Below are positions 53,367 to 63,990 of a stretch of DNA of 64,000 nucleotides, one piece after another. Under the pieces are notes generated by a model. That model saw only the letters and a program-made list of their open reading frames with translations. It searched no databases and was not told where the DNA came from. Within the stretch, counting starts at the first letter, position 1. Each line of letters starts with the position of its first letter. Origin of the DNA: Rhizobium aethiopicum (lineage in GTDB: Bacteria > Pseudomonadota > Alphaproteobacteria > Rhizobiales > Rhizobiaceae); the NCBI RefSeq assembly GCF_014197535.1, contig NZ_JACIFV010000025.1, forward strand, positions 33,228 to 97,227, in the 5' to 3' direction. Made by a program: the position numbers and the translations under genes.

Positions 53367-54449
53367 TCATTGCGTCGGCGCAGCGGGTGGAAAAAAGCCA
53401 TTGCCCCGCCATTCAAGCAGGCGGTAGGGGTTTTGCGAAAGCTCATGCGCGCCGGTGAAGGCGACGGCGCCGATCGGTGTATGGAACGTCGTGCCGACAA
53501 GTGTCTCCCGCAGCGGCTTGCCGGCTGCAGCGGCGGCTTCGGCCGCCTGGCCGGCAATCAGGGCCGCCGCCAGGGATGGCAGGACATAACCTTCAGGCTC
53601 GGTGCCCTTGGCGTGCAAAGCGCCGGCCGCCGGCGCGCCTTCCGGTAAAAGCGCATATTCGGGCAGGGCGACGGCACGCACGCCGGGAGCGAGAGGCAGC
53701 GGCTGATCGGCGGCACGCATGGCATCGCCGCCGAGGATCGACAGTGGAATGTTTTCCGCCTTGGCGTCGCGGGCCATGACGGCGACATCGTTGCGATCGC
53801 CGCCGACGAAGACCCTGGTGGCGCCGGCCCGTTTCAGGCGGCGCACGAGGGCGATCTGCTGCTCCTGTCCCGGCCGGTAGGTATCGGTGAAAACCGGCTT
53901 CAGGCCGTTCTGCTCCAGCGCATTGCGCACAGCTTCCGTCAGTTCGCGGCCGTGAATGGTGCCGTCCTCAATCAGCGCGATCGGGTCGGCTGCCCAGTCC
54001 TTAAGGATCACCTCGATGATCTTTGCCGCCTCAGTGCCATCGGCCGGTGCCAAGCGGAAGAGCGGCCAGCCGTTTTTCAGCGCATCCTCCATCAGGATGC
54101 GCGAACGTGCCGAAACGGTGATCGCGGGAATATTGGCGTCCTTCAGCTTCGGCAGTGCGCCTTCCAGCGTCTCACTGCAGAGAAAACCAACGGCAATCTG
54201 CACCTTGGCACTCACGAGCGCATCGGCGACCGCCGCGCCGCTATTGTCTTCGCAGGTCTCGTTGACGGCGACGAGCGTATTGCCGGATTGCTGGATCTCG
54301 AAACCGGCGCCGGCGGCAATCTGCGCGCCGAGCAGCCCGAGCGGCCCGCCCTGCGGGGCGACGACGCCGATCGTTACGCCGGCCGCATGGCCTTGCGCCG
54401 CCGTTCCGAGCAGCGTCAGAAAGGCTGCTATGCCACGCAGGTTCATCAT
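53367..54449 (-). CDS. ABC transporter substrate-binding protein, branched-chain amino acid (LivJ) type
   Basis: A 360-residue periplasmic binding protein of the type I leucine-binding fold, with signal peptide MMNLRGIAAFLTLLGTAAQGHAAG. The mature part shows VTIGVVAPQGGPLGLLGAQIAAGAGFEIQ and VAVNETCEDNSGAAVADALV, the usual first-lobe pattern. LNKAG-like KLKDANIPAITVSARS follows. No permease or ATPase gene is adjacent, so it is an orphan component whose partner must lie elsewhere. It sits 63 bases upstream of rpe on the same strand. Confidence 0.87.
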   Translation of the reverse strand: MMNLRGIAAFLTLLGTAAQGHAAGVTIGVVAPQGGPLGLLGAQIAAGAGFEIQQSGNTLVAVNETCEDNSGAAVADALVSAKVQIAVGFLCSETLEGALPKLKDANIPAITVSARSRILMEDALKNGWPLFRLAPADGTEAAKIIEVILKDWAADPIALIEDGTIHGRELTEAVRNALEQNGLKPVFTDTYRPGQEQQIALVRRLKRAGATRVFVGGDRNDVAVMARDAKAENIPLSILGGDAMRAADQPLPLAPGVRAVALPEYALLPEGAPAAGALHAKGTEPEGYVLPSLAAALIAGQAAEAAAAAGKPLRETLVGTTFHTPIGAVAFTGAHELSQNPYRLLEWRGNGFFPPAAPTQ

Positions 54450-54726
54450 GAAAGGCGAAGATCCCTAGCCATCGTCCATGCCCTTTTATCCGCAAGGCCG
54501 CAATCGTCAAAGAAAAACAAGCGGAACCCAGCGCTTTTCACCGGTCCTATTGTAGAAAAGGTAACCGATGCTCGCCATATTGGCGCGATAGCAAGTCGAA
54601 CTACGGTGTCGGACGTCATTTCAGTCGCGCAAAGGACACTGTAGCATTTTGAATTGCTGCATAGTTCTCCTAAATCGATCCCGATTTAAGGAACGACGCA
54701 GGCAGAAGAGCGCGCGGGAGAAGCAC

Positions 54727-55221
54727 GTGTTGAACAGGCAGCATATCGACCCCGGCCTTTATCGCGATGCCATGAGCCGTTATGCCGGTCATGTGCAGCT
54801 CGTGACGACGGCGATGGAAGGTCTGCGCCGCGGCGTCACCATCACCGCCGCCTGCTCCGTCTCGGACAATCCGGCTTCGGTGCTGATCTGCCTCAACAAC
54901 ACCAATCCAAAGAACGAGATCTTTTTCCGCAGCGGCATCTTCGTGCTCAACACGCTCGGCGCCCATCACCAGGGCGTCGCCGACGCTTTCTCCGGGCGCA
55001 CCGCGATTGCCAATGACGAGCGCTTCGCCAGCGGCCGTTTCGACACGCTCGTCACCGGCGCCCCCGTTCTTGCCGATGCGCTCGCCGCCTTCGATTGCCG
55101 GGTGACCGACATCAAGGAAATGCCGACGCACAATGTCATCTTCGGTGAGGTTGCCGCCGTCCGCTTCAGCGAGAAGCACCCGGCGCTCATCTATATGAAC
55201 CGGGATTATCACACGCTGTAA
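54727..55221 (+). CDS. Flavin reductase-domain protein
   Basis: A 164-residue FMN-binding split-barrel protein of the flavin reductase family (RutF/HpaC-like). Key segments are YRDAMSRYAGHVQLVTTAMEGLRRGVTITAACSVSDNPASVLICLNNTNPKN, where flavin contacts lie, and FVLNTLGAHHQGVADAFSG. The C-terminal ALIYMNRDYHTL is typical. It probably supplies reduced flavin to a monooxygenase that is not in view. The start is GTG 54727 with GGGAG before it, TTG 54730 being an alternative. The 277-base gap upstream shows no feature. Confidence 0.87.
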   Translation: MLNRQHIDPGLYRDAMSRYAGHVQLVTTAMEGLRRGVTITAACSVSDNPASVLICLNNTNPKNEIFFRSGIFVLNTLGAHHQGVADAFSGRTAIANDERFASGRFDTLVTGAPVLADALAAFDCRVTDIKEMPTHNVIFGEVAAVRFSEKHPALIYMNRDYHTL

Positions 55222-55252
55222 TCCGGCTGGCGGGTATGCGAGGAAACAGAGA

Positions 55253-55573
55253 ATGGACAATGCCGGAATCGAGGAAATGTTTCAGGGGCTCGGCCCCGTC
55301 ACGGTCAAGCGCATGTTCGGCGGCAAGGGCATTTATCACCTCGGGCGCATCGTCGCCGTCGAAGTGCGCGACGAGATGCTGCTGAAAGCCGATGAGACGA
55401 GCGCCCCAGAATTTGCTGCCGCCGGCGCCACGCAATGGGCCTATGAAGGCAAAAAGGGCAAGCCGGTGAAAATGCCCTACTGGTCGATCCCCGAAGAAGC
55501 TTACGACGATCCCGATCTGATGGCGAAGTGGGTGCGGCTTGCCTATGAGGCGGCGCTTCGCGCCGAAAGTTGA
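55253..55573 (+). CDS. TfoX N-terminal domain protein
   Basis: A 106-residue protein of the TfoX_N family, with LGPVTVKRMFGGKGIYHLGRIVAVEVRDEMLLKADE and the C-terminal YWSIPEEAYDDPDLMAKWVRLAYEAA. In Gammaproteobacteria TfoX/Sxy switches on competence genes, but stand-alone N-terminal-domain proteins in alphaproteobacteria have no proven role. It overlaps the convergent Nudix gene by 31 bases. Confidence 0.88.
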   Translation: MDNAGIEEMFQGLGPVTVKRMFGGKGIYHLGRIVAVEVRDEMLLKADETSAPEFAAAGATQWAYEGKKGKPVKMPYWSIPEEAYDDPDLMAKWVRLAYEAALRAES

Positions 55574-55992
55574 GCGGGTTCGGCTGGCGGCAGGGCTGCG
55601 ATCGCCGCCTTGGTGAAGGCTGACAGCGGCTCAGGCAAATCGGTCAAGGGAAACCAGCCAAAATCCGAAAGCTTGTCCGGCTCGGTCAATTGCGGCTCGC
55701 CATCGACGTCGCGCGCGAGATAAAGGATGGAGATCCAGTGCTGGCGGTCGGCATCGATGATCTGTTCGGTCATGCCGATGCGCTCGATTCGGCCGATCGT
55801 AAGGCCGGTTTCTTCTTCGGCCTCGCGGCGCGCAGCTTCTTCAGCCGGCTCCATGTGATCGACCTTGCCGCCGACGATGTTCCAGTAGCCGGCTTCAGGC
55901 GGGCGCATGCGCTTGTAGAGAAGGATCCTGCTTTGGCGCAGGATCACCAAACCGACGCCAAGGCCCGGGAAGTCGACGCCAGGCCTGCCCAT
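55543..55992 (-). CDS. Nudix hydrolase
   Basis: A 149-residue Nudix pyrophosphatase. The Nudix box is complete: G-KVDHM-E-PAEEAAR-REAEEETGL (about residues 41-64). It is preceded by VILRQSRILLYKRMRPPEAGYWNIVG. The substrate could be a damaged nucleotide or an NDP-sugar. It is eight bases after the RhlE helicase stop on the same strand, so the two may share a transcript. Confidence 0.92.
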   Translation of the reverse strand: MGRPGVDFPGLGVGLVILRQSRILLYKRMRPPEAGYWNIVGGKVDHMEPAEEAARREAEEETGLTIGRIERIGMTEQIIDADRQHWISILYLARDVDGEPQLTEPDKLSDFGWFPLTDLPEPLSAFTKAAIAALPPAEPAQLSARSAAS

Positions 55993-55999
55993 TGGATGC

Positions 56000-57499
<1,500 letters not shown>

Positions 57500-57656
57500 A
57501 GGGAAAACAGTTTCCGTTCCGGTTCGGCCGAGCTCTGAACGAGTCGGCGGGATTGCATGCCGCAATGCAGCGCGACATAGCCCCGAATGGCCGGCAAGTC
57601 AAGAAATAGAGAGGCCGCACCCTGTGCAGAGTGAACCTTTGGTTACCGGGTGGGTA

Positions 57657-58967
57657 TTACTTGATATAGGTGGCGAGTTTAAGGCCTGCATTCATGAAAT
57701 ATACTGGATCGACCGCACGGCCGTTCTGGCGCACTTCATAGTGCAGATGCGTGCCCGTCGAGCGACCGGTGCTGCCGGCAAGCCCAATGACGTCGTTGCG
57801 GTCGACCGTGTCGCCGGTCTTGACCAGAACCTGCGACATATGCCCGTAGCGCGTCGAGATGCCGTTGCCGTGATCGATCTCGACCATATTGCCGTAACCG
57901 CCTGTCCAGCCGGCTGATATCACCTTGCCCTGCGCCGTCGGGCGGATCTTTTCGCCAGGCGAAAAGCGGAAGTCGATTCCGGAATGCAGCGCCAAACGGC
58001 CGAGGAAAGGGTCGCGGCGGTTGCCGAAGGGGCTGGTCATTTCCTTGCCGACGGCGGGGTTGCGGAAGGGCAGGGATTCGGCGGTGCTGCGCACAGCTTC
58101 GAGCCGTGTCAGCGCGCCGTCGAGAGCGATCAGCGAATTGTTGAAATCGTCATTGCTCTCCGGCTCGACATAGGGGCCGCCGACGGCGCTGTCATCCCAG
58201 TCCTGCTTGGCAGCGGTCTCGGGCATGGGGATCTTGAACCGGGTCAGCACGCTCTCGATGGCACTGGCGGCATTGCCGGCATCGCTCGTCAGTTGCTCGA
58301 CGCGGTTGCGCTGGTCCTGTTCGACATCCTTCAGCGACAGCGTCACTTTGGAGAAGATGCGGTCGGCGCGATCGCCAACCGTCTCGGTAGCCGGCACGTA
58401 GGCAAGGGTCGTATTGTCGGGAGTGGCGTCGGCTGGTGCGCCGCCTGCCAGCTGTTTCTCGATCGCCTCAATGCTTTCGCCGAGCGAAGCGCGCTTATCC
58501 TTGATGGCGGGGGCATAGGATTGCGCAGGCGAAGACGGCGCGCTGTCCTTATCCGTGAGCCCGGAGCTTTCGGCGCGGTCGAGCAGGTTGTCGAGCTTGC
58601 CGTGGCGTGAGGTGAGCGCCATCTGCTGTTCCATCAGCTTGTCGACCTTATCTTCCACCACCTGCTGGTCGAGAAGCTGACGGGAGGTGATGCGGTCGAC
58701 CTGGGCGCGAAGGGCGGCGATGCGGTCCTCATAGTCATGCTGCATGCGGGCCTGGCGCGCCATGGTGGCGCCGATCAGGTCGTCGCGCAGCACGAGGTAG
58801 GAGGTCGCCAAGAGATAGCCGATGGAAAAGACGCCGAGGAAGCAGAAGGCGAGGGCGGCCATCCACGGCCGAACCGTCATGTGGCGGACCTTGTCGCCGC
58901 TTGCCAGGATCAGAATATGTTCCTGCGCCCGCTTGCCGAATACCCAGTGCTGATGTCCGCCGTTCAC
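57657..58967 (-). CDS. M23-family zinc metallopeptidase
   Basis: A 436-residue membrane-anchored murein hydrolase or regulator. It has one N-terminal membrane helix (AALAFCFLGVFSIGYLLAT, about residues 35-53), then a long coiled coil (about 70-170), then a C-terminal M23 domain. The metal ligands are kept: LHSGIDFR (His and Asp) and GTHLHYEVR (HxH). A leading GDKVRHMTVRPW before the helix is typical of rhizobial homologues. It likely trims peptidoglycan cross-bridges at division or growth sites. The start is GTG 58967. Confidence 0.93.
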   Translation of the reverse strand: MNGGHQHWVFGKRAQEHILILASGDKVRHMTVRPWMAALAFCFLGVFSIGYLLATSYLVLRDDLIGATMARQARMQHDYEDRIAALRAQVDRITSRQLLDQQVVEDKVDKLMEQQMALTSRHGKLDNLLDRAESSGLTDKDSAPSSPAQSYAPAIKDKRASLGESIEAIEKQLAGGAPADATPDNTTLAYVPATETVGDRADRIFSKVTLSLKDVEQDQRNRVEQLTSDAGNAASAIESVLTRFKIPMPETAAKQDWDDSAVGGPYVEPESNDDFNNSLIALDGALTRLEAVRSTAESLPFRNPAVGKEMTSPFGNRRDPFLGRLALHSGIDFRFSPGEKIRPTAQGKVISAGWTGGYGNMVEIDHGNGISTRYGHMSQVLVKTGDTVDRNDVIGLAGSTGRSTGTHLHYEVRQNGRAVDPVYFMNAGLKLATYIK

Positions 58968-59072
58968 GCAGGCTCTCCCGATTGATGCTCTACGCCTCTT
59001 TCGGAAAATTAGACACGTTTATGGTTAATGAATGCTTTCGTTGTCGCCGTTTACGCTAGAAAATCAATCAGC

Positions 59073-59900
59073 TCAGGCATGGCTGATCGATGCCAATGAG
59101 CGGTAGAAGGATGGTGTCAACCCGGCTTCGGCGCGAGCGAGATCGTTGAAAGGCGGCTTCAGCGGGCCACGGAAATTGGCGCGCACCAGCTCCTGAAAGG
59201 CCTTTGCCGGATCGCGCTTCTCCCGCGCGCAGAGGAAGCGGAACCATTTGGCGCCGACGGCGACGTGGCCTTTCTCGTCGTTGTAGATGACATCGAGCAC
59301 CGCTGCGCTTTCGAGATCACCAGTCTCACGCATCTTCGCCTGCAGCGAAGGAGTGACGTCGAGACCACGGGCTTCCAGAATGAGCGGCACGACGGCGAGT
59401 CTCGCCGTCAGGTCGTTGCGCGTCGAATGGGCCGCTTGCCACAGCCCGTCATGGGCAGGAAGATCGCCGTAATCGGCGCCGAGATCGTTCAGGCGGGCGC
59501 GCACCATGCGAAAATGCTTGGCCTCCTCGAAGGCGACCTGCATCCAGCCGTCGAAGAAGGAATTCGGCACCGGCTCGGTCGCGAATCGAGCGACGATATC
59601 GAGCGCCAGATCGACGGCGTTGAGCTCGATATGGGCAATGGCATGGAGGAGGGCGATCCGGCCTTTCAGCGTGTGCAGCGAGCGCTTTTCCACCTGGGTC
59701 GGCGGCGTCAGCACCGGTTTCTCAGGGCGACCGGGCCTCTCCGGCAGGGCTGCGTCGAGCGGTGAGCGCAGCGACACCCGACGGACGAACCAGCGGGTGG
59801 CGCTTTCCTGCGCAAGGGCGGTCTTGCGGTCGAGGTCGGCCGAGCGGATGGCGTCGATAGCGCCGCCGCGCAGCGAGCTTATCGCGAGATCACCGGTCAC
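59073..59900 (-). CDS. DUF455 ferritin-like protein
   Basis: A 275-residue protein of the DUF455/COG2833 ferritin-like group. A four-helix bundle is predicted with Glu/His ligands in ALLHAIAHIELNAVDLALDIVARF, WMQVAFEEAKHFRMVRARLNDLG and DVIYNDEKGHVAVGAKWFRFLC. These give the two ExxH metal motifs of a diiron site. The function is unknown, possibly an oxygenase-like role. It starts with GTG that overlaps the bcp stop by four bases (GTGA). Confidence 0.88.
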   Translation of the reverse strand: MTGDLAISSLRGGAIDAIRSADLDRKTALAQESATRWFVRRVSLRSPLDAALPERPGRPEKPVLTPPTQVEKRSLHTLKGRIALLHAIAHIELNAVDLALDIVARFATEPVPNSFFDGWMQVAFEEAKHFRMVRARLNDLGADYGDLPAHDGLWQAAHSTRNDLTARLAVVPLILEARGLDVTPSLQAKMRETGDLESAAVLDVIYNDEKGHVAVGAKWFRFLCAREKRDPAKAFQELVRANFRGPLKPPFNDLARAEAGLTPSFYRSLASISHA

Positions 59901-60370
59901 GCGGCCAGATTCCTGACGGCCTCAAGGACGGTCTCGGCATGGCCCTGTACCTTCACCTTCTGCCAGATTGTCGCGATCGTGCCGTCCTGGCGGATGAGGA
60001 AAGTCGTGCGTTCGACGCCCATGAAGTTGCGACCGTACATGCTCTTTTCCTTCCAGACGCCATAGGCCTGCAGCGTCGTCTTATCCTCATCGGAGGCGAG
60101 CGCCACCGAAAGACGGTGCTTTCTGATGAACTTGTCATGGCAGGCGGCCGAATCGGGCGACATGCCGATAACGGCGGCACCTGCTGCTTCAAACGCCGGC
60201 GCCAGCGCAGTGAAGGCCAGCGATTCGGCCGTGCAGCCCGTCGTATCGTCCTTGGGATAGAAGAACAGGACGAGCGGCCGGCCATGATAATCGGATAGCG
60301 AGACACGGCCGCCGCCATCGCGGGGGAGGTTGAAGTCGGGGGCCAGGGCACCGATGCCGGGAACCGCCAT
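59897..60370 (-). CDS. bcp: Thiol peroxidase / peroxiredoxin, BCP type
   Basis: A 157-residue atypical peroxiredoxin reducing H2O2 and alkyl hydroperoxides. The peroxidatic Cys is in YPKDDTTGCTAESLAF (about residue 46). The resolving position five residues on, usually Cys in Bcp, is Ala-Phe here, so it may be a one-Cys form relying on an external thiol. It opens APDFNLPRDGGGRVSLSDYHGRPLVLFFYP and is coupled to the DUF455 gene. Confidence 0.94.
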   Translation of the reverse strand: MAVPGIGALAPDFNLPRDGGGRVSLSDYHGRPLVLFFYPKDDTTGCTAESLAFTALAPAFEAAGAAVIGMSPDSAACHDKFIRKHRLSVALASDEDKTTLQAYGVWKEKSMYGRNFMGVERTTFLIRQDGTIATIWQKVKVQGHAETVLEAVRNLAA

Positions 60371-60494
60371 TGGGAAAACCTTTCTTTTGCCGGGTTTGTG
60401 GATGACACTCTCTCTCCCCGAATTATATAGTGGACGGTAACCCGTCCAGCATAGCCGGGTTCAATTCTTCGATTAAGGGAGAGCCCGAGGGCGC

Positions 60495-63400
60495 ATGTCA
60501 GCCATCCGCGGCGAAAAGGTCACGTTTCGCAAGAAGGATATCGTTGCGCTGGACCGCTTGCCGTCCGCCCAGACCGAGGATCCGATCATCGTTCATTGCC
60601 CGCCGCCGCGTTCGCCGATGCGCCGGACGGCGAAGCTGACGTCAGTTTTTCTCGGACTGATTCTCCTTATCCTTGCTGCCATCGTCTTCACCATCGAAAG
60701 CGGCATGTTCGACAAGCCGCTGTCGCAACAGGCGCAGGCGGCGCTAGATGGCGTGGCCGGGCCGCGTTACCGTGCCGAAGTCGGCTCCACCGTCATCCGT
60801 TTCACCTCCGACTTCCGGCTGGCGCTCGAAGCGCGCAACGTCAACATGATCGACCAGAAGAGCGGCCAGCACCTGTCGACGACGGGTTCGGTGCGCCTGG
60901 GCCTCGATCCGCTGCAGCTTTTCCGCGGCCGTATCGCCGTTGCGGACATCGAAGCGGAGGATATCGCACTCGACACCGCGCTTCTGCCCTCCGGCAACCC
61001 GGTCAAGCTCGACGATCTGCGCATCGACGCCATGCCGGCGGCGATGGAGACGATTTTCGAGCAACTCGACATGTTCGACAGCATCGTGACGCGCGGCTCG
61101 ACGAATTCCGTGCGCATCTCCGGCATCGACATCAAGCTTGCCGATACGGCGAACGGCCCGCTGTCGCTCGTCGTCGACAATCTGGTGTTCGCTCATGGCG
61201 GGCCATCCTCGCTGCAATTGCGAGGCGAGGTTGCGCTTAACGGCGAGGTGGCGGAACTCGACGTGCTGGCCGAGAAGGAAGACGGCCAGGTATCGAAGGT
61301 GACGGCGACGCTCAAGCATGCGAACCTCACGCCGTTTGCGTTGAAACGCAACGATCAGGGCGTGATACGGCAGGGGCTCAGCGCCTTTGCCGATCTGACG
61401 GTGTCGGCCACCAGGAAACGCGACGGCGTCGAGCCGACGCTCGCGGCGACGGTCGACGTCGATCCCGGTCTGATCTATGCCGACGGGGATCCGCAGGAAC
61501 TGTCGGGCGGGCAAATCAATCTGGCCTATGATTTCGTCAAGCAGACAGTCGAGATTGCTAAATCGAATCTTCGGTTCGGCGCGACCACGCTGCCCCTCAA
61601 TGGGGCGCTGATCGATCTCGACAAACTCGATCCCAAAGCCGGCAAGGGCTTCGGCATCGATCTGCTCGTCAGCGGCGGCACCGCCGCTCCGAGCGGCTCC
61701 GGCGAACAGCCAGTTGCCTTCGACATCCAGGCGACGGGCCGCTATATGGTCGCCGGCCGGGAATTCCTGTTTCCCAATATGACCGTCTCCAGCCCGCTCG
61801 GCGCGCTTTACGGGGCGTTGCACATCAGGCTCGGTGACAAATCGCCGGAAATTAGCTTCGCCGGCCAGTCCAGAGAGCTGCAGACGACGGCGATCAAGCA
61901 GCTCTGGCCGTTCTGGATGGCGCCTAAGGTGCGCACCTGGGTGCATGGCAATCTCTTCGGCGGCATCGTCACCGATGCTTCGATTTCAGTCTTCATTCCC
62001 TTCGGCCGGCTTGACGAGGCAGCCGGCGGAAAAGGATTGAAGCTCGACGCCAATCAGATCCGCATCGGCTTCGATATTGCCGGCGCGCGGATGAACGTCG
62101 CCGGCGACATTCCGCCGGTCCGCGATACGGCGGCGCATTTCGATCTGACCGGTCCCGTTGCGACGATTTCGATCAAGAGCGGCATGTCCTATTTCCCCTC
62201 CGGCCGGTCCGTCGGCCTCGGGCAGGGGACGTTCGTCATACCGTCCGCCTACGACAAGCCGCTGATGGCCGATATCGATCTGGCGGTATCGGGTGCTGCG
62301 GACGCCATAGGCGAACTCCTCACCTATAAGCCGGTCCGGGTGCTGCAGCGCGCCGGCTTTTCGGCTGACGACTTCAAGGGGCACATCGACGCGAATGTGA
62401 AGGCGCATTTCGGACTGCTCTCCTCGCAGAACCCGCCGCCGGCCGAGTGGAAGGCTGCCATGAAGCTCGCCGACGTCGATCTTGCCAAGTCGTTTTCCGG
62501 CCGCAGGATCAGCAATGTCAGCGGCATGCTTAACGGCGATCCGAAGCAGATCACGCTCGATGCCAAGGGCGAGATCGACGGCATTCCCGCCGATATCGAT
62601 CTGACCGAGCCGGTCGAGGCGTCGTCGGGCGTCGAGCGGCAGCGCGTGATTACGGCGACGCTCTCCGATGAGCAGCGCAGCAAGGTGATGCCCGGGCTTT
62701 CCGATATCGTCAGGGGCAACCTGAAGATGGTGCTGACGCGGATCGACGACGACCGGCAAGACGTTCAGCTCGACCTCACCAAATCGATGCTCGACCTGCC
62801 CTGGATCGGCTGGTCGAAAGGCAGCGGCATTGCCGCCTCCGCGGAATTCGAGATGTCCGGCCCGCCCGAGAATACCGATATCAAGAATTTCCGACTGAAG
62901 GGTGACGGCTTCGGTGCCAGCGGATCGCTTGTTGTCGGCAAGACAGGCCTTATCTCGGCGGATTTCGACAGCGTCAGGCTCTCCTCGCTCGACGATTTCG
63001 CTCTGTCGGTCAAGCGCAGCAAGGGCAATTTCGACGTCTCCGTTTCCGGCGACAGCGCCGATGCGCGGCCGGTCATCGCGCGATTGAAATCGGGCTCGGA
63101 GGGCGGCGAGGACGGCGACGGCGACAACACCGGCGTATCGGTGCGCGCCAGGCTGAAAAACGTCGTCGGCTTCAACGACGAGAAGATCGGCAATTTCCAG
63201 GCGCAGGTGTCACTGCGCGGCGACAAGCTGCAGACGCTGAATTTTTCCGGCGTCACCGGCAGCGGCGAGGCCGTTGTCAGCCAGATGAAGGACGGCGGTG
63301 TCATCAATATCACCAGCGGCGATGCCGGTGCGGTATCGCGTTTTGCCGATCTCTATCAGCACATACAGGGCGGCCTGCTCAACCTGGCGATCCGGCTTTC

Positions 63401-63893
63401 GCCGCAAGGCGGATGGGACGGCTCGCTCGATGTGCGCCGCTTCTCGATCGTCAATGAACAGCGGCTGCATTCGATCGTCTCGACACCTGTCGGCAACGAG
63501 CAGCGAAGCCTCAATGAGGCGGTCAAACGCGACATCGACACCTCGTCGCAACGCTTCCAGCGCGGCTTTGCCCGCGTCATCTCGCGCAACGGCATGGTCG
63601 GTATCGAGAACGGCGTGCTGCGCGGCGACCAGATCGGCGCGACCTTCCAGGGCGTGGTGCGCGACCGCAAGGGCAATATGGATATGACCGGCACCTTCAT
63701 GCCGGCCTACGGCCTTAATCGCCTCTTTGCCGAATTGCCGCTGATCGGTGTCATCCTCGGCAATGGCAGCGACCGCGGCCTGATCGGCATCACTTTCAAG
63801 CTCACCGGCAAGTTCGACCAGCCGAACCTGCAGATCAATCCGCTATCGATCATCGCCCCTGGTGTTTTCCGGCAGATCTTCGAATTCCAGTGA
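60495..63893 (+). CDS. AsmA/YhdP-like large envelope protein (DUF3971)
   Basis: An 1132-residue protein with one N-terminal membrane helix (LTSVFLGLILLILAAIVFTIESG, about residues 49-71) and a very long periplasmic part. That part is made of repeating beta-strands typical of the AsmA/TamB/YhdP bridge proteins. Family blocks include PLSQQAQAALDGVAGPRYRAEVGSTVIRFTSDF near the start and the C-terminal GAVSRFADLYQHIQGG and PAYGLNRLFAELPLIGVILGNGSDRGLIGITFKLTGKFDQPNLQINPLSIIAPG. Such proteins are thought to carry phospholipids between the membranes. The start is ATG 60495. Confidence 0.9.
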   Translation: MSAIRGEKVTFRKKDIVALDRLPSAQTEDPIIVHCPPPRSPMRRTAKLTSVFLGLILLILAAIVFTIESGMFDKPLSQQAQAALDGVAGPRYRAEVGSTVIRFTSDFRLALEARNVNMIDQKSGQHLSTTGSVRLGLDPLQLFRGRIAVADIEAEDIALDTALLPSGNPVKLDDLRIDAMPAAMETIFEQLDMFDSIVTRGSTNSVRISGIDIKLADTANGPLSLVVDNLVFAHGGPSSLQLRGEVALNGEVAELDVLAEKEDGQVSKVTATLKHANLTPFALKRNDQGVIRQGLSAFADLTVSATRKRDGVEPTLAATVDVDPGLIYADGDPQELSGGQINLAYDFVKQTVEIAKSNLRFGATTLPLNGALIDLDKLDPKAGKGFGIDLLVSGGTAAPSGSGEQPVAFDIQATGRYMVAGREFLFPNMTVSSPLGALYGALHIRLGDKSPEISFAGQSRELQTTAIKQLWPFWMAPKVRTWVHGNLFGGIVTDASISVFIPFGRLDEAAGGKGLKLDANQIRIGFDIAGARMNVAGDIPPVRDTAAHFDLTGPVATISIKSGMSYFPSGRSVGLGQGTFVIPSAYDKPLMADIDLAVSGAADAIGELLTYKPVRVLQRAGFSADDFKGHIDANVKAHFGLLSSQNPPPAEWKAAMKLADVDLAKSFSGRRISNVSGMLNGDPKQITLDAKGEIDGIPADIDLTEPVEASSGVERQRVITATLSDEQRSKVMPGLSDIVRGNLKMVLTRIDDDRQDVQLDLTKSMLDLPWIGWSKGSGIAASAEFEMSGPPENTDIKNFRLKGDGFGASGSLVVGKTGLISADFDSVRLSSLDDFALSVKRSKGNFDVSVSGDSADARPVIARLKSGSEGGEDGDGDNTGVSVRARLKNVVGFNDEKIGNFQAQVSLRGDKLQTLNFSGVTGSGEAVVSQMKDGGVINITSGDAGAVSRFADLYQHIQGGLLNLAIRLSPQGGWDGSLDVRRFSIVNEQRLHSIVSTPVGNEQRSLNEAVKRDIDTSSQRFQRGFARVISRNGMVGIENGVLRGDQIGATFQGVVRDRKGNMDMTGTFMPAYGLNRLFAELPLIGVILGNGSDRGLIGITFKLTGKFDQPNLQINPLSIIAPGVFRQIFEFQ

Positions 63894-63990
63894 GGGAAAG
63901 GCTCTGATGTGAGCTTTCGGGAGGTTGTCCATTCGGAGCGGATCGAGGAGACTGGAGCTACCACATCTCGAGTCGGAGGGATCGCCGCGA

